Counted from the first letter of the stretch, positions 42,570 through 52,188 are shown. The stretch: DNA of 64,000 bases from Bryobacterales bacterium (GCA_020852175.1 JADZBH010000041.1:62001-126000), one strand, 5' to 3'. Notes: a model not told the origin generated them from the letters alone. Numbers and translations: made by a program.

Positions 42570-43316
42570 ATGAAGGGGATCGTCCTCGCCGGTGGCCTGG
42601 GCAGCCGTCTGTTTCCGCTGACCAAGATCACCAACAAACACCTGCTGCCCATTTACGACAAGCCCATGATCTATTACCCGATCCAGACGCTTGTCGGCGC
42701 GGGCATTGAAGAGATCCTCGTCGTCACTGGCGGCCGCAATGCCGGCGACTTCCTGCGCCTTCTGGCCAACGGCAAGGAATTCGGTCTCAAACATTTGAAT
42801 TATGCCTATCAGGAAGGCGAAGGAGGCATCGCCGATGCCCTCGCCCTGGCTGAACACTTCGCCGAAGGCGACCGCATCTGCGTCATTCTCGGCGACAATC
42901 TCGTCGAACACTCCATCCGCGGAGCCGTCGATGCCTTTCGCGCGCAATCCTCCGGCGCACGCATTCTTCTTAAAGAGGTCACCGACGCCGAACGCTTTGG
43001 AGTCGCCGAAATCTCAGGCGACCGCATCCTCGGCATCGAGGAGAAACCCGCCAAGCCGAAGAGTAATTATGCCGTCACAGGCATCTATCTCTACGACGAG
43101 TCCGTCTGGCAAAAGGTGAAAACACTCAGCCCCAGCGCTCGCGGGGAACTGGAAATCACCGACGTCAATAACGCCTACATCGGCGAAGGCACCATGACCT
43201 TCTCCTATATCGATGGCTGGTGGACCGACGCCGGCACGTTCGAATCGCTCCTGCGGGCCGCCAATCTCGTCGCCGACAGCCAGAAACACGCCCCGTCCGT
43301 TAACTCCGCCGATTAA
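42570..43316 (+). CDS. rmlA: Glucose-1-phosphate thymidylyltransferase (short RmlA form)
   Basis: 248 residues. It begins MKGIVLAGGLGSRLFPLTKI, with the nucleotide-binding signature GGLGSRL, followed by NKHLLPIYDKPMIYYPI. GGAGG five bases before the ATG at 42570 fixes the start. The enzyme charges glucose-1-phosphate with dTTP to make dTDP-glucose. It is shorter than the roughly 290-residue enterobacterial enzyme, as in the short RmlA group. It opens a coupled rmlA-rmlC-rmlB unit. Confidence 0.92.
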   Translation: MKGIVLAGGLGSRLFPLTKITNKHLLPIYDKPMIYYPIQTLVGAGIEEILVVTGGRNAGDFLRLLANGKEFGLKHLNYAYQEGEGGIADALALAEHFAEGDRICVILGDNLVEHSIRGAVDAFRAQSSGARILLKEVTDAERFGVAEISGDRILGIEEKPAKPKSNYAVTGIYLYDESVWQKVKTLSPSARGELEITDVNNAYIGEGTMTFSYIDGWWTDAGTFESLLRAANLVADSQKHAPSVNSAD

Positions 43317-43320
43317 TACG

Positions 43321-43878
43321 ATGAGTGAAACACGCGTAGTCCCCGATCTCCCCGTCATCGAAACCCCTTCCAACAGCAAGGGTCTCGGCGCCATCATCCG
43401 CTCCAAGAACGCGCCCGACCTCATACCGGACGTCGTGGTGAACGACTACACGCTCTGGCCGGACGACCGCGGCTATTTCCTCGAGGTGGCCCGCCTGGGC
43501 AGCGGTCCGGTTGCCGGCTTTCCCTCAGCCTCCCAGGTTTCCTGCGCGCTCTCCTACCCCGGCACCATCAAGGCGTTCCACTTCCACCTCCATCAAACCG
43601 ACTTCTGGGTCCCGGCCCAGGGCATGCTCCAGGTTGCCCTGGTTGACCTCCGCTCGGGGTCGCCCACCTTCGGCCTCCGCAATACGATCTACACAGGCGC
43701 GCTTCGTCCTTTGAGCATCGTCATTCCCCCCGGCGTCGGCCACGGCTACAAGGTAATCGGCGAATCGGCCGCTCTGCTCGTCTACATCACCAATCGCATC
43801 TACAACCCGGAAGACGAGGGCCGCCTCCCGTACAACGACCCCGGCATCGCCTACGACTGGGAGATTCAGTACAAGTGA
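43321..43878 (+). CDS. rmlC: dTDP-4-dehydrorhamnose 3,5-epimerase-like protein (RmlC-like)
   Basis: 185 residues of the RmlC cupin fold: VVNDYTLWPDDRGYFLEVAR, IKAFHFHLHQTDFWVPAQG with the active-site His region, VDLRSGSPTFGLR and HGYKVIGESAALLVYITN. It starts four bases after rmlA. The His motif HFHLHQTDFW differs from the usual RGLHxQ, so it may be a variant epimerase (for example 3-epimerase or ketoisomerase) acting on dTDP-4-keto-6-deoxyglucose. The stop overlaps the GTG of the next gene. Confidence 0.86.
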   Translation: MSETRVVPDLPVIETPSNSKGLGAIIRSKNAPDLIPDVVVNDYTLWPDDRGYFLEVARLGSGPVAGFPSASQVSCALSYPGTIKAFHFHLHQTDFWVPAQGMLQVALVDLRSGSPTFGLRNTIYTGALRPLSIVIPPGVGHGYKVIGESAALLVYITNRIYNPEDEGRLPYNDPGIAYDWEIQYK

Positions 43879-44885
43879 ACCTGCTCGTCACCGGCGGCGC
43901 CGGTTTCATCGGCTCGGCTTTTGTCCGCCTGGTTCTCGCCACCCAACCTGGAACGCGCATTGTCAACCTCGACACGCTCACCTACGCGGGAAATCTGGAA
44001 AACCTGGCCGGCCTCGCGGCCCACCCCGGCTACCGCTTCGTCCGAGGCGACATCGCCAGCCAGTCCCTCGTCGAATCCCTGATCGCCGAGGAGAAGATCG
44101 ACGCCATCGTCCACTTTGCCGCCGAATCCCACGTGGACCGCAGCATTCTGTCGTCGAAGCCCTTTTTCGACACCAATGTCCTCGGTACGCTTTCCCTGCT
44201 CGACGCCGCGCGTAAAGCAAAACTGGCCCGCTTCGTGCACGTCTCCACCGACGAGGTGTATGGCGACATCAACGAGCCACACGAAGCGGACGAGCACTTT
44301 CCGCTCCGCGCCTCCAGCCCCTATTCGGCATCCAAAGCCGGTTCGGACCTGCTGGCCCTCTCCTACGTCCGCACCTTCGGGCTCAACCTCTCCGTCACAC
44401 GCGCCTCCAACAACTACGGTCCCTTCCAGTTCCCGGAAAAGCTCATCCCGCTCATGATCTCCAACGCCCTGGAAGGACGCCCGCTGCCCATCTATGGCGA
44501 CGGTCTCCAGGTTCGCGATTGGCTGTACGTCGACGATCACTGCCGGGGCATCTGGGCCGTGCTCATCAAAGGCGCCCCTGGCGAGGTCTACAACATCGGC
44601 GGAAACTGTTCGCTACCTAACATTCAGGTGGTCCGCCGCATCCTCGCGCTCACCGGCGCGTCCGAGTCGCTGCTCACCACCGTCGCCGACCGGCCTGGCC
44701 ACGACCGCCGCTACGCCCTCACCTCCGCCAAGGCCGAACGCGATCTCGGCTGGGCCCCGGCGATGAATTTCGATGACGGTCTGCGACAGACGATCGACTG
44801 GTACCGCGCCAACACCGGCTGGATCCAACGCGTAAAGTCCGGCGCCTACCGCGACTACTACGAGCAAAACTACGGCACGCGTTAG
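43875..44885 (+). CDS. rmlB: dTDP-glucose 4,6-dehydratase
   Basis: 336 residues from GTG 43875 (GTGA overlap with rmlC). Rossmann motif TGGAGFIG at the N-terminus, the HVSTDEVYGDI segment and a catalytic YSASK are all present. It converts dTDP-glucose to dTDP-4-keto-6-deoxyglucose, the precursor of rhamnose and other deoxysugars. No rmlD reductase follows. The frame ends in a typical DYYEQNYGTR. Confidence 0.95.
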   Translation: MNLLVTGGAGFIGSAFVRLVLATQPGTRIVNLDTLTYAGNLENLAGLAAHPGYRFVRGDIASQSLVESLIAEEKIDAIVHFAAESHVDRSILSSKPFFDTNVLGTLSLLDAARKAKLARFVHVSTDEVYGDINEPHEADEHFPLRASSPYSASKAGSDLLALSYVRTFGLNLSVTRASNNYGPFQFPEKLIPLMISNALEGRPLPIYGDGLQVRDWLYVDDHCRGIWAVLIKGAPGEVYNIGGNCSLPNIQVVRRILALTGASESLLTTVADRPGHDRRYALTSAKAERDLGWAPAMNFDDGLRQTIDWYRANTGWIQRVKSGAYRDYYEQNYGTR

Positions 44886-45009
44886 ACCGCACCCCCCGTC
44901 CCACTCCACGTATGCTTTTCCCGGCCTGCCCGGGGCCTCCCCAATCGTCCTCTAAAAAATGTTAACCTAGCGTGCAACGTCGCTTTGAGGCCGGTCGTCT
45001 AACAGCGAC

Positions 45010-45058
45010 TGCTTCGAAGCACATCAGGGTCGTTGGATTGATGCTTCTTAATCAATCC
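45010..45058 (+). promoter_or_regulatory. Two palindromes upstream of the remnant receptor
   Basis: TGCTTCGAAGCA (45010-45021) is a perfect 12-base palindrome. GGATTGAT (45035-45042), an eight-base loop, then ATCAATCC (45051-45058) form a perfect inverted repeat. Both lie within 70 bases of the GTG at 45079. They could be operators or leader hairpins; no matching regulator gene is adjacent. Confidence 0.5.
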
Positions 45059-45078
45059 GATTCGGGAGGTTAGGTAAA

Positions 45079-45534
45079 GTGGCTTGCCATCGCATATGTG
45101 CGCGGCTACTCACTGCTGTAGCTGTCAGTTTTTTCGGTCTAGCCCAGGTGGCTGGCCAAAGTATCAACGGTTCTATCACCGGATCGGTCACCGGCCAGAG
45201 CGGAGCGGTCATCTCAGCGGCCACGGTGGCGCTGCGGAACCCACGGACGAATCTGGTCGACCGGATGGATTCGAATGAATCCGAGGTCAATTCGTTTCTT
45301 TCACTCCCCATTGGGGATTACGAACTGAAAGTTGAATCCAAGGGATTCAAGCCAGCCGTCCTCCGCTCTCTGATCGTCGAAACGGCGCAAATGGTTTGGG
45401 CCGATCTGTTCAACGTCTTCAACCGGCGGAATCTCTACAACCCGGTCAGTGATGTGACCAACGCCAATTTCGGGCGAATCAATGGCCAAAGCAACCACCG
45501 GGTGATGCCATCCGGCTTCCGGTTCGATTTTTGA
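45079..45534 (+). pseudogene. Remnant Oar-like receptor: signal and regulatory domain joined directly to the C-terminal barrel end
   Basis: 151 residues. The N-terminal part (signal peptide, then GSVTGQSGAVISAATVALRN and GDYELKVESKGFKPAVLRSL) is the carboxypeptidase regulatory-like domain of Oar receptors. It passes directly, around residue 108, into WADLFNVFNRRNLYNP, the penultimate barrel strand, ending VMPSGFRFDF. The normal plug and most of the barrel, close to a thousand residues, are missing in frame. GGAGGT lies upstream. An internal deletion is the simplest explanation. If expressed, it would be a small exported protein. Confidence 0.8.
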
Positions 45535-45615
45535 TCGGACCGGGAGATGGAAAGCCCACGATCAGGTTTGAAAGAAAGACTCTCGCTGAAGTCAAGATAC
45601 AACGGAGTTCATGCC

Positions 45616-48600
45616 ATGAAAAAGTATTTGGGAGCAATCGTCCTGCTGTTAATGATGGCGCTTCCCGGCTTCGGCCAGGGAAATACAGGCACCATTCTGG
45701 GGACGGTAATCGATTCGTCCGGCGCCATCGTGCCACAGGCGAGAATTACCGTCCTGAACGTGGAAACCGGAATCGTAACGAACATTCAAAGCGACCAGCT
45801 TGGGAACTACCGGGCGCAGTTTCTGCCTCCCGGCTCCTATACGGTGGAGGCCGAATCGGGCGGCTTCAAGAAGTTCAAGCGGGAGCCCTTCCGGTTGGAG
45901 TTGAACCGGGAACTGCGCATCGACGTGACACTGGAACCGGGCGTCAACACGCAGACGCTCACCGTGACATCGGAAGTGCCGCTGGTCGAGACCGAAACGG
46001 GCTCGCTGAGCACGACCATTGAAAACCGTCTGGTGACGACGCTGCCCATGCTGGGGCGGAATCCTCAGAATCTGAAGATGGTCGTGCCGGGCATCACCGG
46101 CAGCGGCATCGCCTCCGGCGGTATGTTGCGCCGGGACACTTACTTTGTCGATGGCGGCCAGGTGATGTTGCACGTCTTCGGCGGCGAGGCCGTGAATCCC
46201 AATCCGGATGTCATCCAGGAATTCAAGGTCATGACGAACGCCTTCTCGGCGGAGTATGGGGAAACGAGCGGTTTCATCCTCCAGGCGACCACCAAGTCCG
46301 GCACGAACAGCTTCCATGGAACCTTGTTCGAGTTCTTCCGCAACGACAAGCTGAACGCCGGCAACTACTACAGCCACGACCGGTCGATTTTACGCTTCAA
46401 CCAGTTCGGCGGCACGGTGGGCGGTCCCATCGTGAAGAACAAAAGCTTCTTCTTCTTCAGCACCCAGTTGAAACGGCAGATCGGCATGTCGCAGTGGAAT
46501 AACCTCACGGTGCCCGTGGATGCCGTGAAACGGGGCGATTTTTCCAGCTTCCTTGGGGCGCGTGTAGGCACGGACGTCCTGGGGCGGCAGGTGTTCCAGA
46601 ACCAGATTTTCGATCCTCTGTCGAGCCGGACGGTAAAGGACGCCGCGGGCAGGGATGTGGTGGTTCGTGATCCCTTCGATGGCAACCGGATTCCGGTCTC
46701 GCGGATGAGCCCGGCGGCTTTGAAGTTGCAGGCGCTCTATCCCACCCCCAAGTTCGATGGCACTTATACGAATTACGCTTATGCCGCTTCGTCGCGCCTT
46801 CCGGAAGATACCTACGACATCAAGATCGACCACAACTTCTCGGATCGCGATAAGTTGATGGGACGTTACTCGATCCGGAGTATCAATAACCAGCAGCCGC
46901 AACCTCTGCCCAATCCGCTCGCGGGCGGCGCCAACGCACAAGGTCCGCTCTACTACGAACGCGGGCAGCAGCTTGTTCTGAACCCGATCCACATCTTCGG
47001 ACCCCGGGCCACCAACGATCTGCACGTCTCCTTCTTCCGCCGGAACGTGGAGAGAAAGCCGGTGGGCTACGGCGAGGTGGGGACGGAGGATTTCGGCATC
47101 CGCGGCATGCCCAACGGAAAGGAGAAGTTGGGTACGCCCAACGTAACCTTCGGTGGCGTGCTTGCTCCCGTTGCGCTGGGGAACACCAACGGTACGCTGA
47201 TCCTCGAGCCGCAGCACAGCGGTTCCATCGTGAACATCACTTCGATCATCCGGGACCGTCACAACATCAAATTCGGTGGAGAACTCCGCCAGCTACGGAT
47301 GGATAACTTCCAACCGTTCCCCTATAACACCTCGTGGTCGTTCACGAATATTTATACCGACCAGGTTGGCATTGCCCGCACGGGCATCGACTACGCCAGC
47401 TTCCTGCTCGGGCTTCCCCGCGCGATGACTTACAATGTGTCCCCTTCGTTTATTCAACCGAGGACGGCCATTTACGCTCTCTTTGTTCAGGATGACATTC
47501 GCGTCTCCAGGAAACTGACGGTCAATGCCGGGTTGCGCTGGGATGCCCCCTTGTATTTCCACGAAAAGAAGAACCGCAGCGGAATCTTCGATCTCGACAA
47601 GGGCGAGTATGTGCAGTTCGGAACCAATGGCTTCCGCACGACGAACTGGGAGCAGGACTGGATCAACTTCGGCCCCCGGATCGGGTTTGCGTTTACGCCC
47701 TTTACAGGTTCGAATGTCGTTCTGCGCGGAGCGTATGGAATCTTCGCGGTGGGCGTGGCGGCCAGCGGGCGCGCCGGTGGAATGCCCTTATCCCCCATCT
47801 TCTCCGACGGTGACGTGGGCCGCTATACCACCACCGACCAGATCAACTGGAAAACCACGCTCGATTCCATCCCCTACGAGGTAGCCGACAAGACGGGCAG
47901 GAACGCGGCATCCGTCGCGGTCTATCCGGCCAAGAACTCGACCAGTTACTACCAGCAATGGAACTTCAACGTGCAGAACCAGGTGAAAGGCTTCATGTTC
48001 GAGGTTGGCTGGGTAGGCAGCCGCGGCGTTCACCTTCCCTACGGGGCGTACGACATGAACGTGATTCCGACGAACATGGCGGGAGAGGCCCGGGGGCGCT
48101 TCATCTCTCCTTTTGTGCCTTACCCGAAATACCCCAATGGCGTCGACATGCAAAGCTGGATCGGCTCCTCGATCTATCACTCGCTCCAGGCGAAGGTGGA
48201 ACGCCGGATGTCCAGCGGTCTGGGCATCCTGATGGCCTACACCTGGGCCAAGATGATCGCCACCGGCGACAGTGGATACCGCGACGCGATCAACAACAGG
48301 AACCTGGACCGGGGCGTGACCGCCGACAGTCCGCCGCATCGCCTGACGATGGCTTACACCTATCAAATGCCTCTGGGGAAGGGCCGCAGGTGGCTCACCA
48401 AGGGGCCTTTGACTTACCCGCTGGGCGGGTGGGAGTTGAGCGGCATCAACACGTTCGAGAGCGGCTATCCGCTCACACCCGGAACCACCTATAACAGTTG
48501 TGTTTGCGGGGCGGCCAACCGGCCCAACGTGTCGGGCGACCCCCGTCTGGGCAGTTCCGAACGCACGCTGGACCGCTGGTTCAACACGAGCGTCTTCAGC

Positions 48601-48870
48601 CAGGCTTCGCTGTATTCGATTGGTAACGCAGGACGCTCGTTGTTCCTGGGCCCAGGCACGGTGAACCTCGATGCCTCGCTCATGAAACGCTTCTACCTGC
48701 CCGGCCAGGGAGAGACGCGGAACATCGAGTTCCGGGGCGAGTTCTTCAATCTCACCAACACGCCGCGTTTCGGCAACCCGAACGTCACCGTCGGGGCCGG
48801 CACCGTGGGGCGCATCACCAGCGCCAGCGGTGCGCGCCAGGTGCAATTAGCGTTGAAGTTTTACTGGTAG
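45616..48870 (+). CDS. TonB-dependent receptor, Oar-like
   Basis: 1084 residues from ATG 45616, with GGAG upstream. Signal peptide (KKYLGAIVLLLMMALPGFG), CarboxypepD_reg domain (ILGTVIDSSGAIVPQARITV), plug, and a long barrel ending VQLALKFYW. The plug region contains DVIQEFKVMTNAFSAEYGET. It lies 81 bases after the remnant receptor and 12 bases before an exported putative hydrolase preceded by AGGAG, so receptor and hydrolase form one unit. Uptake of a carbohydrate product is a reasonable inference, but the ligand is unknown. Confidence 0.92.
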   Translation: MKKYLGAIVLLLMMALPGFGQGNTGTILGTVIDSSGAIVPQARITVLNVETGIVTNIQSDQLGNYRAQFLPPGSYTVEAESGGFKKFKREPFRLELNRELRIDVTLEPGVNTQTLTVTSEVPLVETETGSLSTTIENRLVTTLPMLGRNPQNLKMVVPGITGSGIASGGMLRRDTYFVDGGQVMLHVFGGEAVNPNPDVIQEFKVMTNAFSAEYGETSGFILQATTKSGTNSFHGTLFEFFRNDKLNAGNYYSHDRSILRFNQFGGTVGGPIVKNKSFFFFSTQLKRQIGMSQWNNLTVPVDAVKRGDFSSFLGARVGTDVLGRQVFQNQIFDPLSSRTVKDAAGRDVVVRDPFDGNRIPVSRMSPAALKLQALYPTPKFDGTYTNYAYAASSRLPEDTYDIKIDHNFSDRDKLMGRYSIRSINNQQPQPLPNPLAGGANAQGPLYYERGQQLVLNPIHIFGPRATNDLHVSFFRRNVERKPVGYGEVGTEDFGIRGMPNGKEKLGTPNVTFGGVLAPVALGNTNGTLILEPQHSGSIVNITSIIRDRHNIKFGGELRQLRMDNFQPFPYNTSWSFTNIYTDQVGIARTGIDYASFLLGLPRAMTYNVSPSFIQPRTAIYALFVQDDIRVSRKLTVNAGLRWDAPLYFHEKKNRSGIFDLDKGEYVQFGTNGFRTTNWEQDWINFGPRIGFAFTPFTGSNVVLRGAYGIFAVGVAASGRAGGMPLSPIFSDGDVGRYTTTDQINWKTTLDSIPYEVADKTGRNAASVAVYPAKNSTSYYQQWNFNVQNQVKGFMFEVGWVGSRGVHLPYGAYDMNVIPTNMAGEARGRFISPFVPYPKYPNGVDMQSWIGSSIYHSLQAKVERRMSSGLGILMAYTWAKMIATGDSGYRDAINNRNLDRGVTADSPPHRLTMAYTYQMPLGKGRRWLTKGPLTYPLGGWELSGINTFESGYPLTPGTTYNSCVCGAANRPNVSGDPRLGSSERTLDRWFNTSVFSQASLYSIGNAGRSLFLGPGTVNLDASLMKRFYLPGQGETRNIEFRGEFFNLTNTPRFGNPNVTVGAGTVGRITSASGARQVQLALKFYW

Positions 48871-48882
48871 AGGAGCCAAGCA

Positions 48883-51066
48883 ATGGCCAATATTTGGAAA
48901 TGCGCCGCCAGCGCGGCGCTGTTCGCGGCGGTGTGCGCCACCGTACCGGCACAGACGAACCGGGGGGTGTCCAACCATGGAGCCGAACACCGGCTGCCAC
49001 TGGATCTCCCCCCGGAGATCTGGGCCTGGGGCACGGGACAGCCCGGCTCCGACGATTTCAAGAAGTCTCTGGATCAGATCGCGGACCATTCCAACTTCGG
49101 GTTCATGTCCACGAAGGCTCCGCGTGAAGTCACCAGGCCGGAATCTCACGACCATGTGAAACGCGCCGTAGAGTACGCCCATAGCAAGGGTATGCGGCTG
49201 GCCGTGGATCTCGACATCCGGCGCGCCCGGGGCGCTTTCCTCGAACAGTACCCCGGCGAACAGCAGTGGATGCTCCGCATCCGGTCCTTTCCCGTCACGG
49301 GCAACGGGGCCGTTCGCGCCGAAATCGCCTCGACACAGTTGCGGGATCATACCGGCGAACAGCCAGTGCTGAACGGCCGCCTGATGCGCGTCTACCGCGT
49401 GGTGGGCGCGAACAGGGAACTGCCGTCCGCACTGGTGGAGATGAAGGACGGGTTCCGCGTGATCGAGCAGTCGAAAGACCGAGTGGCCGTCGAAATCGCC
49501 GCCAGCGCCGGGAACGGCGTGAAAGAGGTGATTGTTGCCTCCGCGTTCGAATACCGGACACCGGACGTGTTTTCTCCGGAGTTGATCCCCTTTCAAACAC
49601 GCATCCTCGAACAGTACAAGGACGTCCAGATGGACGGCGCGATGAAGGACGAATGGGGATTCCCTCCTGTGTACAACCAGGGCGCCAAGGAAGGGGATTT
49701 CTGGTATTCCAAACACTTCGCGGCTGCCTATACCAAGGCGGGCGGCGGCGAATTCGTTCGCGACTGCGTGCTCATGACGCTGGGCGCAGGGGGGCCGCGC
49801 GACCGCCGCATGGCGGCCGTGAACCGCTACATGCGCATGATCCTCACCGAGAATAGCCGGATTGAAACCAGCTTTTACCAGGAAACCAAGCGGGTGTTCG
49901 GCCCCGACGCCATCGTGGTGGTACACGCCACATGGGGCCACATGCCGCACGGGGACGGCTTCAAGAACGGGTATGACTGGTGGCAGGCCAAACGGGACAT
50001 CGGGCAGACCGACGAGAGTTGGCCGCTGCCGGTGCGTACCTCGCTCGCCAAGAAAATGGGCGGGCCTGTCTGGTACAACCAGCACCATGAGCAGCGGTAC
50101 CCCGAGTCAACCTATAAGGAGATCTGGGAGGATGCCCGCGCCGGCGGCAGATTGAATTTCATGTCCCCGCTCTCGCTGTTGCGGGACAAAAAGGCGATGC
50201 GCGCCGAGAGCCGGGTACGGCTGCTGAACTACATCTCGCGTACGCCGCTGGATTGCCCTGTTGCCGTGGTGTTCGGGCATGCCGCCGCGACAAACTGGGT
50301 GGGCCCCCACTTCGGAGACCTTGGCGTGGATTTCGCCGAGGATCTGTGGGCACGAGGCGTGAAGGCCGACGTGATTCCGTCCACCGAGATCGATTCGGGC
50401 TCGTTGAAGATCGACGCCGACGGCCAGGTCAGCTTCGGCGTGCAGAAGTACAGTGCGCTTGTGTTCGTGAACCCCGAGTTCGAACCCGACAGTACCTTCG
50501 ATTTCCTTAGGAAAGTAGGGCAATCGAAGACCTATCTCTTCCTGCGCGGCCGCCGGACGATGACGTTCGACGGAAAGCCGAGAGGCGAGAGGGACATGAT
50601 CGTCGATAGCGCCGGCGCCGATCCAACGCCTTCGCGCGTGGCGCAGTCGCTGGATGAATGGCACGCTCCGCTCATGGCGCAGTACCGTGTGGAACTGCCG
50701 CCGCTGCCGGACCAGTCACGCCTGACCGACGGCACCTGTTTCCTGGCGCGCGGGGAACGCGATCCCGCCGGTGACGAGTTCGACGAAACCTTCTACTGCG
50801 GTCTATACCGGGTTAAGGCCAAGGCCACCGGCGTGATCGCCATCAAGCTGTCGCGGCAGGGTGATCTGGAAAGCCTGGCGGCGTCGGATCTGCGATCCGT
50901 GGATGCCGGGAATTTCCGGCTGGAATTGGCCGAGCCTGTCGATTTGGCGCTCTGGCGGGAGAATGGCCGCCTCCGAGGCGTTGTGCAGGGCATTTCCCAA
51001 CCGCCGGCGGCGCTTCTCGAACTGACAAAGGACTGGACCATCCTGGGGAACGTGCAGCCCGAATAA
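48883..51066 (+). CDS. Exported putative glycoside hydrolase-like protein
   Basis: 727 residues with a signal peptide (KCAASAALFAAVCATVPA). The early part has EIWAWGTGQPGSDDFKKSL and a KGMRLAVDLDIRRARG segment, suggesting a beta/alpha barrel. MKDEWGFPPVYNQGAKEGD around residue 250 supplies an Asp-Glu pair in the kind of place where a catalytic acid would sit. Later segments include VVFGHAAATNWVGP and a C-terminal beta part. I cannot give a family number. Its coupling to the receptor supports a role in breaking down or binding a polymer. Function is inferred. Confidence 0.7.
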   Translation: MANIWKCAASAALFAAVCATVPAQTNRGVSNHGAEHRLPLDLPPEIWAWGTGQPGSDDFKKSLDQIADHSNFGFMSTKAPREVTRPESHDHVKRAVEYAHSKGMRLAVDLDIRRARGAFLEQYPGEQQWMLRIRSFPVTGNGAVRAEIASTQLRDHTGEQPVLNGRLMRVYRVVGANRELPSALVEMKDGFRVIEQSKDRVAVEIAASAGNGVKEVIVASAFEYRTPDVFSPELIPFQTRILEQYKDVQMDGAMKDEWGFPPVYNQGAKEGDFWYSKHFAAAYTKAGGGEFVRDCVLMTLGAGGPRDRRMAAVNRYMRMILTENSRIETSFYQETKRVFGPDAIVVVHATWGHMPHGDGFKNGYDWWQAKRDIGQTDESWPLPVRTSLAKKMGGPVWYNQHHEQRYPESTYKEIWEDARAGGRLNFMSPLSLLRDKKAMRAESRVRLLNYISRTPLDCPVAVVFGHAAATNWVGPHFGDLGVDFAEDLWARGVKADVIPSTEIDSGSLKIDADGQVSFGVQKYSALVFVNPEFEPDSTFDFLRKVGQSKTYLFLRGRRTMTFDGKPRGERDMIVDSAGADPTPSRVAQSLDEWHAPLMAQYRVELPPLPDQSRLTDGTCFLARGERDPAGDEFDETFYCGLYRVKAKATGVIAIKLSRQGDLESLAASDLRSVDAGNFRLELAEPVDLALWRENGRLRGVVQGISQPPAALLELTKDWTILGNVQPE

Positions 51067-51144
51067 TACTGTCCGGGAACCTGCCGGTGTTTGCACGATT
51101 CCGCTTGCGCGGGATGGGGATTTGCGGTCTAATCGTTAATCTTT

Positions 51145-52188
51145 GTGAACTACCAGGGGAAGCGAGTCATCGTAACGGGTGGACTCGGATTCATCGGCAG
51201 CAACCTCGTCCTGCGGCTGGTTCAGCTCGGGGCGCGCGTCACCGTCGTGGATTCGTGCGTCCAGGGGTGCGGAGCCAACGTCTATAACATTGCCTCCGCG
51301 GCCGGCCAGGTGGAGGTGTTGAAAGCCGACATCGGCGAGCCGGAGTGCATCGCGGAGGTGCTGCGGGGCGTACCGGTGGTGTTCAATCTGGCCGGTGAGA
51401 TCAGCCACATCCACTCCATGCAGTATCCTGAGCGGGATCTGGAAATCAACACGCTGGCCCAGATGCGGTTTCTGGAAGCATGTATCCGCCTGGCGCCGGG
51501 CGCCCGTGTCGTCTATTCAGGGACGCGGCAGGTGTATGGCGCTCCTCAATATCTGCCCGTGGATGAGCGGCACCCGGTCAACCCCATCGACTTCAACGGC
51601 GTGCACAAATACGCCGCGACCATGTACCACCTGATGTTCTCGCGCTCCGGCGACCTGGACGCGGTGGTGCTGCGGTTGACCAACGTCTACGGGCCGCGAA
51701 TGGCCATGGACGTGCCCTGCCAGGGGTTCCTGAGCACCTATATCCGGCGCACCGTGACCGGCGGACGCCTGCAGGTGTTCGGCGACGGCCGGCAGTTGCG
51801 CGACCCCGTCTATGTGGACGACGTGGTGGACGCTCTTCTGCTGGCTGGCGGTGAGGCGAAACTGGCCTCGCGGGAGTACAATGTCGGCGGTCCGCAGCCG
51901 CTGCCGCTGTCGGAAATCGCGGCGATTTGCACCCTCGCGGGCGGCATGGAGCCGCCGGAGCAGTGTGAATTCCCTCCGGAACGGAAACAGATCGATATCG
52001 GGAGCTACTACACCGATTCGGGGCGGATTGAACGTGAGTTGGGGTGGACGCCCAAGGTTCGGTTCTCCGATGGCATGGCCCAAACGGTGGCGTACTACCG
52101 GGAACACATGGGCCACTACATGGATCCGGGAGAGCCAAATCCCGAATGTAAACTCGGACCGGGGACCTACAGGCTGATGCCCGCATGA
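51145..52188 (+). CDS. NAD-dependent epimerase/dehydratase with an Asn in place of the catalytic Tyr
   Basis: 347 residues from GTG 51145. Rossmann signature TGGLGFIGSN at 11-20. The usual Ser/Thr of the active site is in VVYSGTRQVYG. The YxxxK motif reads N151-G-V-H-K155, so the catalytic Tyr is Asn. LRLTNVYGPRM is present. Members with this variation exist, and their reaction is not obvious from sequence. The stop overlaps the methyltransferase start (ATGA). Confidence 0.87.
   Translation: MNYQGKRVIVTGGLGFIGSNLVLRLVQLGARVTVVDSCVQGCGANVYNIASAAGQVEVLKADIGEPECIAEVLRGVPVVFNLAGEISHIHSMQYPERDLEINTLAQMRFLEACIRLAPGARVVYSGTRQVYGAPQYLPVDERHPVNPIDFNGVHKYAATMYHLMFSRSGDLDAVVLRLTNVYGPRMAMDVPCQGFLSTYIRRTVTGGRLQVFGDGRQLRDPVYVDDVVDALLLAGGEAKLASREYNVGGPQPLPLSEIAAICTLAGGMEPPEQCEFPPERKQIDIGSYYTDSGRIERELGWTPKVRFSDGMAQTVAYYREHMGHYMDPGEPNPECKLGPGTYRLMPA

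Noticed and set aside
45079-45534. An intact small gene with a new function
   Set aside because: Both ends match Oar receptors and join without a natural domain boundary, so an internal deletion is the simpler reading; it is recorded as a finding because retention cannot be excluded.
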